DNA of 64,000 nucleotides from Flavobacterium granuli (GCF_900129705.1 NZ_FQWO01000005.1:62001-126000), one strand, 5' to 3'; numbered from the stretch's first letter, positions 7,884-19,406 are shown. Numbers and translations are program-made. Notes: generated from the sequence alone by a model not told the origin.

Positions 7884-9632
7884 ATGAAAAAAACACTCCT
7901 CTGTTTAGTGAGTTTGGTTCTACTGTTTTCCTGCAATAAAAAAGCGGAAAAAGTGGATGCGAAAGCTTTAAATGAAAAATTCGATAAATACAAAGAAGGT
8001 TTTGTAACCAATCTATGGTCTTTGTATCCGGACTGGGCCGCAAGCCAAGGCTATCATAAATTAGATAGCGTTTTAGAAGTTCCGGATTTGGCCTATAAAA
8101 AAAGACAGCTGGATTTTGCGCACGCCCAATTGGATTCCCTGCAGCAGTATACTATAGAAGATCTCACTGATAACAATAAAACGAATCTTTATATAATTCA
8201 GAATCAATTAAAGAGTACTGTTTTTAGTTTGGATAAATTGAAATCTTATGAATGGAATCCTGCCGAATATAATGTTTGCGGTTCATTTGCAGAGATTTTG
8301 AATGGGAATTATGATGCTTTAGACAATCGTTTGCAGAATTTCAATATCAAAATGAATGCAATTCCGGCTTATTATGAAGCTGCTAAAAAGAATATCAAAA
8401 ATCCAACTTTGGAGCACACAGCTTTAGCAATCGATCAAAATTTGGGAGGAATATCCGTTTTTGAAAAAGATTTACAAGAAGCTTTAAGCAAAAGCAGATT
8501 GCCGGAATCTGAAAAGAAAACGATTCGGGAGAAAGCTAAAATTGCCGTTGAAGCGATTACATCTTATGTTAATTGGTTAAAGATATTAGATAACAAAAGT
8601 CCTCGCTCGTTCCGATTAGGCTCAGCTTTATATAATGAGAAATTTGATCTCGACATTCAATCCAGTTACAGTGCTGACGAAATTTTTCAAAAAGCAGTCA
8701 ATCATAAAAAAGAATTGCACGAAAAAATGTTTGCTTTGGCGGATAAATTGTGGCCAAAGTATTTGAAATCTACTCCAAAACCAACAGATAAATTAGAACT
8801 GATCAAAATGGTAATCGATAAGATTTCGTTGCAGCATACTACACCGGAAAAATTCCAATCGGAAATAGAGAAACAAATTCCTGAGCTGGTAGCCTATGTA
8901 AAGTCCAAAGATTTACTGTACATTGATCCTTCAAAACCACTTGTGGTGCGCAAAGAACCGGCTTATATGGCTGGCGTGGCTGGTGCATCTATTTCGGCTC
9001 CGGGACCTTATGACAAGAATGCGAACACTTATTATAATGTAGGAAGTATGGCAGGCTGGTCAGCTGAGAATGCAGAAAGTTATTTAAGGGAATACAACGA
9101 TTACATCTTACAAATATTGAATATCCACGAAGCAATTCCTGGACATTATACCCAACTGGTTTATAGCAATCAATCGCCAAGTATTATCAAAGCGATTCTA
9201 GGCAATGGCGCTATGGTTGAAGGTTGGGCCGTTTATGCCGAACTAATGATGCTCGAAAGCGGATACAAAAACTCTGATGAGATGTGGCTGATGTATTACA
9301 AATGGAATTTAAGAACGACTTGTAATGCCATCTTGGATTACAGTGTTCATGTCAAAAACATGAGTAAGGAAGCCGCTTTGGATTTATTGATCAAAGAAGC
9401 ATTTCAACAACAAGCGGAAGCAGATGGGAAATGGAAGCGTGTTACCTTATCGCAAGTGCAATTGTCATCCTATTTTACGGGTTATACTGAAATTTATGAT
9501 TTAAGGGAAATGCTGAAAAAAGAGGAGGGAGCAAAATTCAATTTGAAAGAATTTCATGAAAAATTCCTCAGCTACGGCAGCGCTCCGGTAAAATATATCA
9601 AAGAATTGATGCTGAAAGAGGACAAAAAATAA
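7884..9632 (+). CDS. DUF885 family lipoprotein (putative metallopeptidase)
   Basis: This 582-residue protein begins with a lipoprotein signal (MKKTLLCLVSLVLLFSC, Cys17 the predicted lipidation site), so it is exported and membrane-anchored. The rest is the all-helical DUF885 fold. The likely zinc motif HEAIPGHYTQL lies near residue 415, with the downstream block NGAMVEGWAVYAELMM supplying the Glu. DUF885 proteins are related to carboxypeptidase-like metalloenzymes, but substrates are mostly unknown. A strong bidirectional terminator separates it from the convergent next gene. Confidence 0.85.
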   Translation: MKKTLLCLVSLVLLFSCNKKAEKVDAKALNEKFDKYKEGFVTNLWSLYPDWAASQGYHKLDSVLEVPDLAYKKRQLDFAHAQLDSLQQYTIEDLTDNNKTNLYIIQNQLKSTVFSLDKLKSYEWNPAEYNVCGSFAEILNGNYDALDNRLQNFNIKMNAIPAYYEAAKKNIKNPTLEHTALAIDQNLGGISVFEKDLQEALSKSRLPESEKKTIREKAKIAVEAITSYVNWLKILDNKSPRSFRLGSALYNEKFDLDIQSSYSADEIFQKAVNHKKELHEKMFALADKLWPKYLKSTPKPTDKLELIKMVIDKISLQHTTPEKFQSEIEKQIPELVAYVKSKDLLYIDPSKPLVVRKEPAYMAGVAGASISAPGPYDKNANTYYNVGSMAGWSAENAESYLREYNDYILQILNIHEAIPGHYTQLVYSNQSPSIIKAILGNGAMVEGWAVYAELMMLESGYKNSDEMWLMYYKWNLRTTCNAILDYSVHVKNMSKEAALDLLIKEAFQQQAEADGKWKRVTLSQVQLSSYFTGYTEIYDLREMLKKEEGAKFNLKEFHEKFLSYGSAPVKYIKELMLKEDKK

Positions 9633-9640
9633 ATTGGAAT

Positions 9641-9682
9641 AAAAGTAAAAAGGAGGTCTATTATGGCCTCCTTTTTACTTTT
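9641..9682. terminator. Bidirectional terminator, perfect 16-bp stem
   Basis: AAAAGTAAAAAGGAGG (9641-9656) pairs perfectly with 9667-9682 around a 10-base loop. The A-rich and T-rich ends make it work for both the DUF885 gene and the convergent 514-residue gene. Confidence 0.9.
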
Positions 9683-9687
9683 ATAAG

Positions 9688-11232
9688 CTAACGGTTAATC
9701 AGTTTTGCTTTTTCCTTAATAATATCGCTTATTTTTCGGTTCTCAATTTTGCTTTCGAGCCAAGAAATAATATCCAAATATAGAAAAGCCCTCTTTTCAT
9801 AGGTGTTTTTTTCCAATTCTATAAACCGTGCTCTCATTTTTATAAACTCTTTTTTGATGTCACTCGGATAAATCGAGTTTAAGTTTTTCAAAAAGCGAAT
9901 GATTTCTTTTTGCACTTCATGCAAGTCATTCATTTTAATCAAAAATTTATAGGTGTTTTTCAATTGGGTTTCCAAGTAATAATCCTTGCCTAATTCATAA
10001 TGAGCAATCAAACAAAGGATTCGGGAAAAACACATTAAATCTTCCCGCATAGAGAGGTTTTTGTTGTTGATGATTTTCTCTAAATAATAGATAGATTCCT
10101 CATATTTTTCGACACCAAAATATATAGAAGCAAACTTGTAATAAAACAACATTTCGTGATGTTCATCAAGATGCTCGCTGTGCAGTTTTATTTTGTCTAA
10201 GATGACAGGGATTAAATATTCACTTTCGGCAAAAGTCCCTTCCAGAATATGAAAATTTAATTTGTTGTTATACAAATACAAAAAGGATAAGGAAGCCACA
10301 TTATCATTCACCGGAAAATGTGGGTCATTGATAGTTTCTTCCAGCAATTCCAAATAGTTTTTGAATTTTGATTTGTATTTTAACATGAACAAAGATTCCA
10401 ATAAATAATGATTTCCCTTTAAGAAAAACACGGGATTCAGATAAATCATATTTTTGTTGTCATAAAATAGAGTAACCCATTTATTGGCATATTTATAACA
10501 ACCAAGAAAGTCCTGAACTAAAAAACTACGCCAAAGATTGGCATTGTAAAACCAGTATTTTTCTCTGAAACCAAATTTAGCTTCATTTAATTTTGAAATG
10601 TGTTTCTTAAAATAATTGTCTATATACTTGTATTCTTCGTCATTCTTCACATAGCCCGTTTTGAGCATAATTCCATACAATTGCAAAGATAAATTAGACA
10701 ATTTGCTGGAAATCGTATTTTGATAATTCAATTCTTTGGCCTGAACGACCAGTTCGTCGGCGCGTCCCTGGATACTTCGGGTGATGTACTGGGATTCAAT
10801 CAGTTTTTCAAATTCTACAATCTCATAAGCAATGTTTTTTTCGTCATGCTCCAATGCTTGAATTTTTGTTTTATCCAAGATTTTTAAACTTTGTCTGTAT
10901 AGCGCTTTGTTGTATAGAATTGTGGCAAAATCAATTTGCTCCCTTAGTTGGGAACGAATATTTTGACTGGGAATATTCAATCGAATACTCACGAGAATTT
11001 GTTTGTATAAATAGGACTTCAAGTTGGATAATTGTACTTTTTTGATGATGCCGCTTTTTAGAATAAGTTTTTCATCATAAGCTTCTGATTTGTCCAAAAT
11101 ATTGAATAATTCAATAAACTTTGTATTAGAACTGGTCTCCAGTCGGCTTGCAAAAATCTTAAATTGTCTCTTTTCAGATTTTGACAAAGACTTTATTAAT
11201 ACAAATAAAAAATCTTTTTGATGGTTAGCCAT
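9688..11232 (-). CDS. Helical-repeat protein of unknown function (514 aa)
   Basis: I recognise the type (large flavobacterial all-helical protein) but no named domain. The N-terminus, DFLFVLIKSLSKSEKRQFKIF, is a strongly amphipathic basic helix. The rest alternates aromatic and Leu-rich helices of TPR-like length, for example YKFASIYFGVEKYEESIYYLEKII near residue 365. There is no signal peptide, membrane segment or HTH motif, so it is probably cytoplasmic and may bind proteins. It is transcribed divergently from leuA with 155 bases between, so the two may share control, but nothing in its sequence points to leucine metabolism. Confidence 0.75.
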   Translation of the reverse strand: MANHQKDFLFVLIKSLSKSEKRQFKIFASRLETSSNTKFIELFNILDKSEAYDEKLILKSGIIKKVQLSNLKSYLYKQILVSIRLNIPSQNIRSQLREQIDFATILYNKALYRQSLKILDKTKIQALEHDEKNIAYEIVEFEKLIESQYITRSIQGRADELVVQAKELNYQNTISSKLSNLSLQLYGIMLKTGYVKNDEEYKYIDNYFKKHISKLNEAKFGFREKYWFYNANLWRSFLVQDFLGCYKYANKWVTLFYDNKNMIYLNPVFFLKGNHYLLESLFMLKYKSKFKNYLELLEETINDPHFPVNDNVASLSFLYLYNNKLNFHILEGTFAESEYLIPVILDKIKLHSEHLDEHHEMLFYYKFASIYFGVEKYEESIYYLEKIINNKNLSMREDLMCFSRILCLIAHYELGKDYYLETQLKNTYKFLIKMNDLHEVQKEIIRFLKNLNSIYPSDIKKEFIKMRARFIELEKNTYEKRAFLYLDIISWLESKIENRKISDIIKEKAKLINR

Positions 11233-11317
11233 TGTAAATTATAATGTATTAAAACGTTGATTTCAGGGTGTTTACGTTGTTTTTGTTTGTTTTATAAGTA
11301 GTATATTCCATCAAAAC

Positions 11318-11352
11318 TTGTTTTATGTTAGCGTTAATGAAATCTATTTTTG
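11318..11352 (+). promoter_or_regulatory. Candidate leuA promoter
   Basis: TTG (11318-11320), a 24-base spacer and TATTTTTG (11345-11352) resemble the flavobacterial promoter, with the spacer one base over the usual range. A start near 11359 gives a leader of only about 29 bases, so leuA has no room for a leader-peptide attenuator. Confidence 0.4.
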
Positions 11353-11381
11353 TTATCGAGATGTGAAATTACATTAAATAA

Positions 11382-12563
<1,182 letters not shown>

Positions 12564-12585
12564 GATTCATAAAAAAAATTAAGCC

Positions 12586-13704
12586 ATGAATTTAAAAATA
12601 GCGGTACTAGCGGGAGACGGAATAGGTCCTGAAGTAATTTTACAGGCCAAAAAAGTTTTATATGCAGTTGGTTCAGTATATAATCATGAATTTGTTTTTG
12701 AAGATGCACTTATGGGAGCTGTGGCTATCGATAAAACGGGGAATCCGCTTCCGGAACAAACCCTTAATTTGTGTTTGAATACAGATGCCGTTTTGTTTGG
12801 AGCCATTGGCGATCCTAAATATGATAACAATCCCGATGCAAAAGTGCGTCCGGAACAAGGATTATTAAGATTAAGAAAAGAACTTGGTCTTTTTGCGAAC
12901 ATTAGACCTATAAAACCATACAAATCATTACTGGATGCTTCTCCATTGAAAAGAGAATATATTGAAGGTACTGATTTTACTATTTTTAGAGAATTAACAG
13001 GTGGAGTTTATTTTGGAGAAAAAAAATTAAACGAAGCAGGAACATTAGCCTCTGATTTATGCGAGTATTCAGAAGAAGAAATCGCCAGAATTGCACATTT
13101 GGCTTTCAAATCAGCACAAAACAGAAGAAACAAAGTCACTTTGGTCGATAAGGCAAATGTGCTTGAAACTTCGCGTTTGTGGAGAAAAGTAGTTAAAAAT
13201 GTCAGCGCAGCTTATCCCGATGTAGCATTGGATTTCTTATTTGTGGATAATGCCGCGATGCAGATTATTTTAAATCCAAAGCAATTTGATGTCATTTTGA
13301 CCGAGAATTTATTTGGTGATATTTTATCAGATGAAGCAAGTGTAATCACCGGTTCAATAGGATTATTAGCCTCGGCTTCTTTGGGAAAAACAAATGCGCT
13401 TTTTGAACCTATTCATGGTTCTTATCCGCAAGCAGCCGGAAAAAACATTGCAAATCCGATTGCTTCTATATTATCTGCTGCTTTATTACTGGAGCATTTT
13501 GGCCTTTTTGAGGAAGCTAAAAATGTTTATGAAGGAGTAAAAAAATCTATTGAATACCAAGTGGTGACCATTGATTTAAATCCGGGATCGACATTTGGGA
13601 CGAATGAAGTTGGGGAGTTTGTTTCTAATTTTATTCTGAATAAGGATGACTTATTGTATTTCAATAGAAACAATGTCCATATAGGACAATCGACAATTGT
13701 CTAG
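12586..13704 (+). CDS. leuB: 3-isopropylmalate dehydrogenase
   Basis: LeuB oxidatively decarboxylates 3-isopropylmalate with NAD+. The 372-residue product has the isocitrate/isopropylmalate dehydrogenase fold: GDGIGPEVI at residues 10-18, RPEQGLLRLRKELGLFANIRP around 90-110, substrate-binding TGGVYFGEK and the metal/cofactor block TENLFGDILSDEASVITGS. The C-terminus carries about 15-20 residues beyond the usual end (DDLLYFNRNNVHIGQ). It forms a two-gene unit with leuA. The isomerase genes leuC and leuD needed between them are not in this window. Confidence 0.93.
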   Translation: MNLKIAVLAGDGIGPEVILQAKKVLYAVGSVYNHEFVFEDALMGAVAIDKTGNPLPEQTLNLCLNTDAVLFGAIGDPKYDNNPDAKVRPEQGLLRLRKELGLFANIRPIKPYKSLLDASPLKREYIEGTDFTIFRELTGGVYFGEKKLNEAGTLASDLCEYSEEEIARIAHLAFKSAQNRRNKVTLVDKANVLETSRLWRKVVKNVSAAYPDVALDFLFVDNAAMQIILNPKQFDVILTENLFGDILSDEASVITGSIGLLASASLGKTNALFEPIHGSYPQAAGKNIANPIASILSAALLLEHFGLFEEAKNVYEGVKKSIEYQVVTIDLNPGSTFGTNEVGEFVSNFILNKDDLLYFNRNNVHIGQSTIV

Positions 13705-13786
13705 CAGACAATAGTCAAAAAGGCATTAAATAATCTGGATTGATATAATTTTTAGTGGATATATTTTTTTGTTTCATTTGTTTTTA

Positions 13787-13794
13787 TACATTTG
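13787..13794 (+). promoter_or_regulatory. Candidate -7 element of the ilv operon
   Basis: TACATTTG matches TAnnTTTG, 20 bases before the leader-peptide ATG. The nearest upstream TTG (13769-13771) is 15 bases away, slightly short of the usual 17-23. Confidence 0.45.
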
Positions 13795-13813
13795 GCACAT
13801 CTAAAAAAGATAA

Positions 13814-13888
13814 ATGAAACTATTTGTTATTATTCCTTCAATTATTAATGTCATTGTGATTATCACATATGCAGAGGGAATGGTATAG
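13814..13888 (+). CDS. ilv operon leader peptide (24 aa)
   Basis: A 24-codon frame reads MKLFVIIPSIINVIVIITYA then EGMV and stop. It contains seven Ile, four Val and one Leu; nine of the thirteen codons at positions 5-17 are Ile or Val. It has an A-rich start context, sits just after a -7 element and ends 24 bases before a terminator hairpin in front of ilvD. This is the composition and placement of attenuation leader peptides such as E. coli IlvL, in which ribosome stalling on scarce Ile- or Val-tRNA prevents termination. It is too short for routine ORF calling. I infer function from layout; no homology is claimed. Confidence 0.8.
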   Translation: MKLFVIIPSIINVIVIITYAEGMV

Positions 13889-13941
13889 ATATAAGTAAAA
13901 AGATATTTAAGGCCTCCCATCTATTTGGGAGGTTTTTTTTT
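13876..13941 (+). promoter_or_regulatory. ilv attenuator: terminator and possible antiterminator
   Basis: The terminator is a perfect 7-bp GC-rich stem, CCTCCCA (13913-13919) with TGGGAGG (13926-13932), a 6-base loop and nine T residues (13933-13941), 35 bases before the ilvD ATG. A competing pairing is visible: GGGA and GG in 13876-13883 can pair with CCTCCC (13913-13918) with a two-base bulge. That strand overlaps the last leader codons. A ribosome reaching the stop would mask it and allow termination, while one stalled on the Ile/Val codons would leave it free. The terminator is directly seen; the antiterminator is inference. Confidence 0.75.
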
Positions 13942-13976
13942 GCAATAAATTTAAAATACACAAACAACAATAAAAA

Positions 13977-15650
13977 ATGGAATTAAATAAATACAGTAAG
14001 ACAATCACACAAGATGAAACTCAACCAGCTTCCCAAGCTATGTTTTATGGAATTGGATTAACTGAAGAAGATCTGAAAAAAGCACAGGTAGGAATTGTGA
14101 GTATGGGATACGATGGAAATCCGTGTAACATGCACTTAAACGATTTAGCAAAGGATATTAAAACTGGTGTCTGGAAAGAAGATTTGGTTGGTTTGATTTT
14201 TAATACCATTGGTGTAAGTGATGGTATTTCTAATGGAAATGACGGAATGCGTTTTTCTTTAGTTTCTCGTGATGTAATTGCTGATTCTATTGAAACTGTT
14301 ATGGGAGCACAATGGTATGATGGTTTGATTGCTGTTCCAGGTTGTGATAAAAATATGCCGGGCGCCTTAATGGCTATGGGGAGAGTAAATCGTCCCTCTA
14401 TTATGGTTTATGGAGGATCTATTCATCCAGGAAAATGGAAAGGGGAAGATTTAAATATTGTTTCTGCATTTGAAGCTTTAGGAAAAAAAATCAGCAACAC
14501 AATTACGCCAGAAGATTTTAAAGGTGTAATACAAAATGCTTGCCCGGGTGCAGGTGCCTGCGGCGGAATGTACACTGCAAATACTATGTCATCAGCAATT
14601 GAAGCACTAGGAATGAGTTTGCCGTACAGTTCATCTAATCCTGCTTTAAGCCCAGAAAAAAAACAAGAATGTGTTGATGCTGGAAAAGCGATTAGAATAT
14701 TGCTGGAAAAAGATATTAAACCTAGAGACATTATGACTCGTAAAGCTTTCGAAAATGCTATTACAATGGTAGCTGTTTTAGGAGGTTCTACAAATGCCGT
14801 GATGCACTTAATTGCTATGGCTCATTCGGTTGGTGTTGAATTAACATTAAAAGATTTCCAAGATATTAGTGATAAAACACCATTATTAGCCGACTTGAAA
14901 CCAAGTGGTAAATACTTAATGGAAGATTTACATAATGTAGGTGGTGTTCCAGCAGTAATGAAATATTTATTAAAAGAAGGTTTATTACACGGTGATTGTT
15001 TGACAGTAACAGGAAAAACAATTGCAGAGAATTTAGCTTCAGTTCCTGATTTACAGGATGGACAAGAAGTAATTCATGAAATCCAAAAAGCATTAAAACC
15101 AACTGGAAATATTCAAATTCTTTACGGAAATATTGCTTCAGAAGGTTGTGTAGCAAAGATTAGTGGAAAAGAAGGAGAGTTTTTTGAAGGTACAGCTGTA
15201 GTTTTTGAAGGTGAAAAAGATGTAATCAGAGGAATCCAAGCCGGTGAAGTAAAACCAGGTAATGTCGTCATTATCCGCTATTGCGGCCCAAAAGGTGGTC
15301 CTGGAATGTCCGAAATGTTAAAGCCAACCTCTGCTATTATGGGAGCTGGTTTAGGTAGTACAGTAGCTTTAATCACTGACGGACGTTTCTCTGGAGGTTC
15401 TCACGGTTTTGTAGTAGGACACGTTACTCCAGAAGCTTATGAAGGTGGAGGAATTGCTTTAATCGAAAATGGCGACGTGATAACCATAGATGCAGTGAAA
15501 AACACTATTAATATGAAAATTTCTGACGAAGAATTCGCTAAACGTAAAGCCAATTGGAAACAGCCAGAATCACCAATTAAACAAGGAGTTTTACTTAAAT
15601 ATATGCGTTCAGTATCCAGTGCTTCTGAGGGATGCGTTACTGACAAATAA
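13977..15650 (+). CDS. ilvD: Dihydroxy-acid dehydratase
   Basis: IlvD dehydrates 2,3-dihydroxy acids to the 2-oxo precursors of valine and isoleucine using an Fe-S cluster. The 557-residue product has the expected cysteine motifs: [15 protein letters not shown] (about residue 123), [28 protein letters not shown] (about 195) and [12 protein letters not shown] near 445. The metal-binding [11 protein letters not shown] lies near residue 45. Length is normal. It is the first structural gene after the attenuator and leads ilvB-ilvN-ilvC, so all four are probably one transcript. Confidence 0.97.
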   Translation: MELNKYSKTITQDETQPASQAMFYGIGLTEEDLKKAQVGIVSMGYDGNPCNMHLNDLAKDIKTGVWKEDLVGLIFNTIGVSDGISNGNDGMRFSLVSRDVIADSIETVMGAQWYDGLIAVPGCDKNMPGALMAMGRVNRPSIMVYGGSIHPGKWKGEDLNIVSAFEALGKKISNTITPEDFKGVIQNACPGAGACGGMYTANTMSSAIEALGMSLPYSSSNPALSPEKKQECVDAGKAIRILLEKDIKPRDIMTRKAFENAITMVAVLGGSTNAVMHLIAMAHSVGVELTLKDFQDISDKTPLLADLKPSGKYLMEDLHNVGGVPAVMKYLLKEGLLHGDCLTVTGKTIAENLASVPDLQDGQEVIHEIQKALKPTGNIQILYGNIASEGCVAKISGKEGEFFEGTAVVFEGEKDVIRGIQAGEVKPGNVVIIRYCGPKGGPGMSEMLKPTSAIMGAGLGSTVALITDGRFSGGSHGFVVGHVTPEAYEGGGIALIENGDVITIDAVKNTINMKISDEEFAKRKANWKQPESPIKQGVLLKYMRSVSSASEGCVTDK

Positions 15651-15705
15651 AACAATGTCAATTTCAAAAAAGCAATTTCAATAATAATTGAAACATCAAT
15701 ACAAA

Positions 15706-17400
15706 ATGAAAACAAATAAAATATCAGGCGCCGAAGCCATTATCAGATGCTTATTAGAAGAAGGAGTAGACTTGGTTTATGGTTATCCCGGAGGGGCGAT
15801 AATGCCTGTTTATGACGAATTATATAAATTTAAAGATCAATTGCATCATGTTCTGGTACGTCACGAACAAGGAGCGACACATGCAGCGCAAGGATTTGCG
15901 AGGGCGACTGGAAAAGTGGGTGTTGCGATAGCGACTTCGGGTCCCGGCGCTACAAATCTGGTAACCGGTATCGCGGATGCGCAAATCGATTCTACACCGA
16001 TGGTTTGTATTACAGGTCAGGTTGGAAAACATCTATTGGGTTCTGATGCTTTTCAGGAAACAGACATCATCGGAATTTCGACTCCGGTGACAAAGTGGAA
16101 TTATCAAATCACTGAAGCTTCTGAGATTCCAGAAATCATTGCCAAAGCATTTTATATCGCTAGATCAGGACGTCCGGGACCTGTTTTGATTGATATTACT
16201 AAAAATGCTCAATTTGATGAATTCGAATTCAGCTATAAAAAGTGTACAGGCATTAGAAGTTACAACCCAAAACCGACTTTGAATCTTGAAAAAGTAAAGG
16301 AAGCAGCGCAGTTAATAAATAATGCTAAGAAACCTTACATCATATTTGGTCAGGGAATTATCCTTGGCGAAGCCGAAGCTGAACTGAAAGCCTTGGTTGA
16401 AAAATCTGGAATTCCGGCGGCTTGGACAATTTTGGGTCTTTCTGCTTTGCCTACTGATCATCCTTTAAACGTAGGAATGGTAGGTATGCACGGAAATTAC
16501 GGGCCGAATGTTCTGACTAATGAATGCGACGTTTTAATTGCACTTGGAATGCGTTTTGACGACCGCGTTACAGGAAATTTAGCGACTTATGCCAAACAGG
16601 CCAAAGTAATCCATTTTGAAATTGATCCAGCCGAAGTCGATAAAAATGTAAAAACAGAAGTAGCCGTTTTGGCAGATGTCAAAGAAGCCTTGACTGCTTT
16701 ATTGCCTTTGATTGAAGAGAAAAAACACGAATCTTGGCACAATGAATTTAAGGAAAGACACAAAACAGAACTGGAGACCGTAATCAATGACGAGTTAAAG
16801 CCAAAGAAAGAGGGAATTTCGATGGGAGAAACGATAGAAATGATTAACAAGCACTCTAAAGGGGATGCCATTATGGTTTCGGATGTGGGACAACACCAGA
16901 TGTTTACTTGTCGTTACGCTAAATTTAATTCTACTAAAAGTAATGTCACTTCTGGCGGTTTAGGTACGATGGGATTTGCTTTACCTGCGGCCATCGGTGC
17001 TAAAATGGGAAGACCCGATCGAGAAGTGGTCGCTATTATTGGTGATGGAGGTTTTCAGATGACTATTCAGGAGTTAGGAACTATTTTTCAAACGAAAGTT
17101 CCCGTGAAAATTGTAATACTCAACAATGAGTTTCTTGGAATGGTACGTCAATGGCAACAATTGTTTTTTGACAAAAGATATGCCTCGACCGAGATGATTA
17201 ATCCAAACTTTATCGCAATTGCCGAAGGCTATTATATCAAAGCCAAAAAAGTGACAAAAAGAGAAGATTTGGATGCGGCTGTTGCCGAAATGATGGCTTC
17301 AAAAGAGTCTTATTTCCTTGAGGTTATGGTAGAAAAAGAAAACAATGTATTCCCAATGATTCCAACAGGTGCTTCGGTTTCAGACATTAGATTAAGTTAA
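15706..17400 (+). CDS. ilvB: Acetolactate synthase, large subunit
   Basis: This catalytic subunit joins two pyruvates, or pyruvate and 2-oxobutyrate, using thiamine diphosphate. The 564-residue product has the TPP-enzyme domains in order: N-terminal GYPGGAIMPVYDEL with the catalytic Glu in HEQGATHAAQGFARATGKVGV, a central FAD-type domain (GMHGNYGPN...MRFDDRVTG), and the C-terminal TPP motif IGDGGFQMTIQELGT...ILNNEFLGMVRQWQ. I chose ATG 15706 rather than an in-frame TTG 18 bases upstream. The gap to ilvN is only four bases. Confidence 0.96.
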   Translation: MKTNKISGAEAIIRCLLEEGVDLVYGYPGGAIMPVYDELYKFKDQLHHVLVRHEQGATHAAQGFARATGKVGVAIATSGPGATNLVTGIADAQIDSTPMVCITGQVGKHLLGSDAFQETDIIGISTPVTKWNYQITEASEIPEIIAKAFYIARSGRPGPVLIDITKNAQFDEFEFSYKKCTGIRSYNPKPTLNLEKVKEAAQLINNAKKPYIIFGQGIILGEAEAELKALVEKSGIPAAWTILGLSALPTDHPLNVGMVGMHGNYGPNVLTNECDVLIALGMRFDDRVTGNLATYAKQAKVIHFEIDPAEVDKNVKTEVAVLADVKEALTALLPLIEEKKHESWHNEFKERHKTELETVINDELKPKKEGISMGETIEMINKHSKGDAIMVSDVGQHQMFTCRYAKFNSTKSNVTSGGLGTMGFALPAAIGAKMGRPDREVVAIIGDGGFQMTIQELGTIFQTKVPVKIVILNNEFLGMVRQWQQLFFDKRYASTEMINPNFIAIAEGYYIKAKKVTKREDLDAAVAEMMASKESYFLEVMVEKENNVFPMIPTGASVSDIRLS

Positions 17401-17404
17401 TATT

Positions 17405-17929
17405 ATGGAAAATAAAACATTCACCATTTCTGTTTATTCAGAAAACAATGTGGGCTTATTAAATAGAATATCAGGTATTTTCTTAAAGCGTCACATTAAT
17501 ATACTGAGCTTAAATGTTTCAGAATCAGAAATTGAAAAAGTTTCTAGATTTATCATTGTAGTCAATACTACCGAAAAATGGGTACAGAATATTGTAGGTC
17601 AGATCGAAAAGCAGATTGATGTAATTAAAGCTTTTTATCATATTGATGAAGAAACTATATTCTTGGAAAGCGCTTTGTTCAAAATACAATCCAACTTATT
17701 GTTTGACGAAAGAAAAATTCAAAATATTATAAAAGAAAGTCATTCGGAAATAGTTACCGTATCGAGAGATTTTTTTGTGATTTCAAAATCAGGAAGACGT
17801 TCAGATATAGAAGAATTATACGCAAAATTAAAGCCTTTCGGAATCATGCAGTTTGTGCGCTCAGGAAGAATATCCGTTTCGAAGGAAAAAATGGAAATTT
17901 CAACATTATTAGAAGAATTAAATCAATAA
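17405..17929 (+). CDS. ilvN: Acetolactate synthase, small regulatory subunit
   Basis: This 174-residue subunit carries an N-terminal ACT domain ([34 protein letters not shown], about residues 4-40) that binds valine for feedback inhibition, followed by the C-terminal ALS small-subunit domain. It starts four bases after ilvB and ends ten before ilvC, so stoichiometric translation with both is likely. Length is typical of this family (about 160-180). Confidence 0.95.
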   Translation: MENKTFTISVYSENNVGLLNRISGIFLKRHINILSLNVSESEIEKVSRFIIVVNTTEKWVQNIVGQIEKQIDVIKAFYHIDEETIFLESALFKIQSNLLFDERKIQNIIKESHSEIVTVSRDFFVISKSGRRSDIEELYAKLKPFGIMQFVRSGRISVSKEKMEISTLLEELNQ

Positions 17930-17939
17930 ATATAAAACA

Positions 17940-19406
17940 ATGGCAAATTATTTCAATACATTACCACTTAGATTACAATTAGAACAATTAGGCGTTTGCG
18001 AATTCATGGATCAATCTGAATTTGCTGATGGCATCGAAGCATTAAAAGGAAAAAAAGTAGTTATCGTAGGTTGCGGAGCTCAAGGTTTGAATCAAGGTTT
18101 AAACATGAGAGATTCAGGTTTAGATATTTCTTATGCGTTGCGCGCTGAGGCTATTGCTCAAAAAAGAGCTTCTTATATGAACGCTGCTGATAATGGTTTC
18201 AAAGTGGGAACTTATGAAGAATTAATTCCAACGGCTGACTTGGTTTGTAACCTTACTCCAGATAAACAGCATACAGCTGTAGTTACAGCGATAATGCCAT
18301 TAATGAAAAATGGTTCAACTTTGGCTTATTCTCACGGTTTTAATATTGTGGAAGAAGGAATGCAAATTCGTAAAGACATCACTGTAATTATGTGTGCTCC
18401 AAAATGTCCTGGATCTGAAGTACGTGAAGAGTATAAAAGAGGTTTTGGTGTACCAACCTTAATTGCGGTTCACCCGGAAAATGATCCTAATGGAGTTGGA
18501 TTTGCTCAAGCAAAAGCCTATGCTGTAGCTACTGGAGGTCATAGAGCAGGAGTTTTGAACTCTTCTTTTGTAGCTGAAGTAAAATCGGATTTGATGGGAG
18601 AGCAGACTATTCTTTGCGGAATGCTGCAAACAGGTTCTATCTTGTGTTTCGACAAAATGGTTGAAAAAGGAATTGAACCGGCATATGCTTCAAAATTAAT
18701 CCAATACGGTTGGGAAACAGTTACTGAAGCCTTGAAGCACGGTGGAATTACAAATATGATGGATCGTTTAAACAATCCTTCAAAAATTGAAGCTTACAGA
18801 TTGGCTGACGAATTAAAAGACATTATGCGTCCTTTGTTTCAAAAACATATGGATGACATTATTTCTGGAGAATTTTCAAGAAACATGATGATTGACTGGG
18901 CTAATGATGATATCAATTTATTGACTTGGAGAGCAGCTACAGCTGAAACTAACTTTGAAAAAACAGCTCCAACCGAAGCTCCAATTTCTGAACAAGAATA
19001 TTTTGACAACGGTGTATTAATGATTGCCATGGTAAAAGCGGGTGTGGAATTGGCTTTTGAAACGATGACTCAAACCGGAATCATTGAAGAATCAGCTTAT
19101 TATGAGTCTTTACACGAATTGCCATTGATTGCTAATACGGTAGCTAGAAAAAAATTATATGAAATGAATAGAATTATTTCGGATACTGCTGAATATGGTT
19201 GCTATTTATTTGACCATGCTTGTAAGCCATTATTGACAGATTTTATGAAATCAATCGACACTAATGTAATAGGAAAACCTTTTGCAACTACAAATGGTAC
19301 TGACAATACGGTTCTTATTGCGGTGAATAAAAGTATTCGTCAACATCCAATTGAAGAAATTGGAGAATGGTTGAGAGCATCCATGACGGCTATGAAAAAA
19401 ATATAG
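17940..19406 (+). CDS. ilvC: Ketol-acid reductoisomerase, class II
   Basis: IlvC rearranges and reduces acetohydroxy acids with NADPH and Mg2+. At 488 residues it is the long class II form with the duplicated C-terminal knotted domain, like the E. coli enzyme and unlike the ~330-residue class I form. The Rossmann motif [21 protein letters not shown] lies near residue 40, followed by [13 protein letters not shown] for [22 protein letters not shown] and the later Glu/Asp metal ligands complete the picture. It is the last gene of the ilv unit. Confidence 0.96.
   Translation: MANYFNTLPLRLQLEQLGVCEFMDQSEFADGIEALKGKKVVIVGCGAQGLNQGLNMRDSGLDISYALRAEAIAQKRASYMNAADNGFKVGTYEELIPTADLVCNLTPDKQHTAVVTAIMPLMKNGSTLAYSHGFNIVEEGMQIRKDITVIMCAPKCPGSEVREEYKRGFGVPTLIAVHPENDPNGVGFAQAKAYAVATGGHRAGVLNSSFVAEVKSDLMGEQTILCGMLQTGSILCFDKMVEKGIEPAYASKLIQYGWETVTEALKHGGITNMMDRLNNPSKIEAYRLADELKDIMRPLFQKHMDDIISGEFSRNMMIDWANDDINLLTWRAATAETNFEKTAPTEAPISEQEYFDNGVLMIAMVKAGVELAFETMTQTGIIEESAYYESLHELPLIANTVARKKLYEMNRIISDTAEYGCYLFDHACKPLLTDFMKSIDTNVIGKPFATTNGTDNTVLIAVNKSIRQHPIEEIGEWLRASMTAMKKI

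Noticed and set aside
11249..11264. AAAACGTT near leuA as another LacI-type site
   Set aside because: Only half of the palindrome matches, so it is not supported.
11336..11365. Nine-codon frame MKSIFVIEM upstream of leuA as a second attenuation leader
   Set aside because: It overlaps the probable -7 element (11345-11352), has no Leu codons and no terminator follows it.
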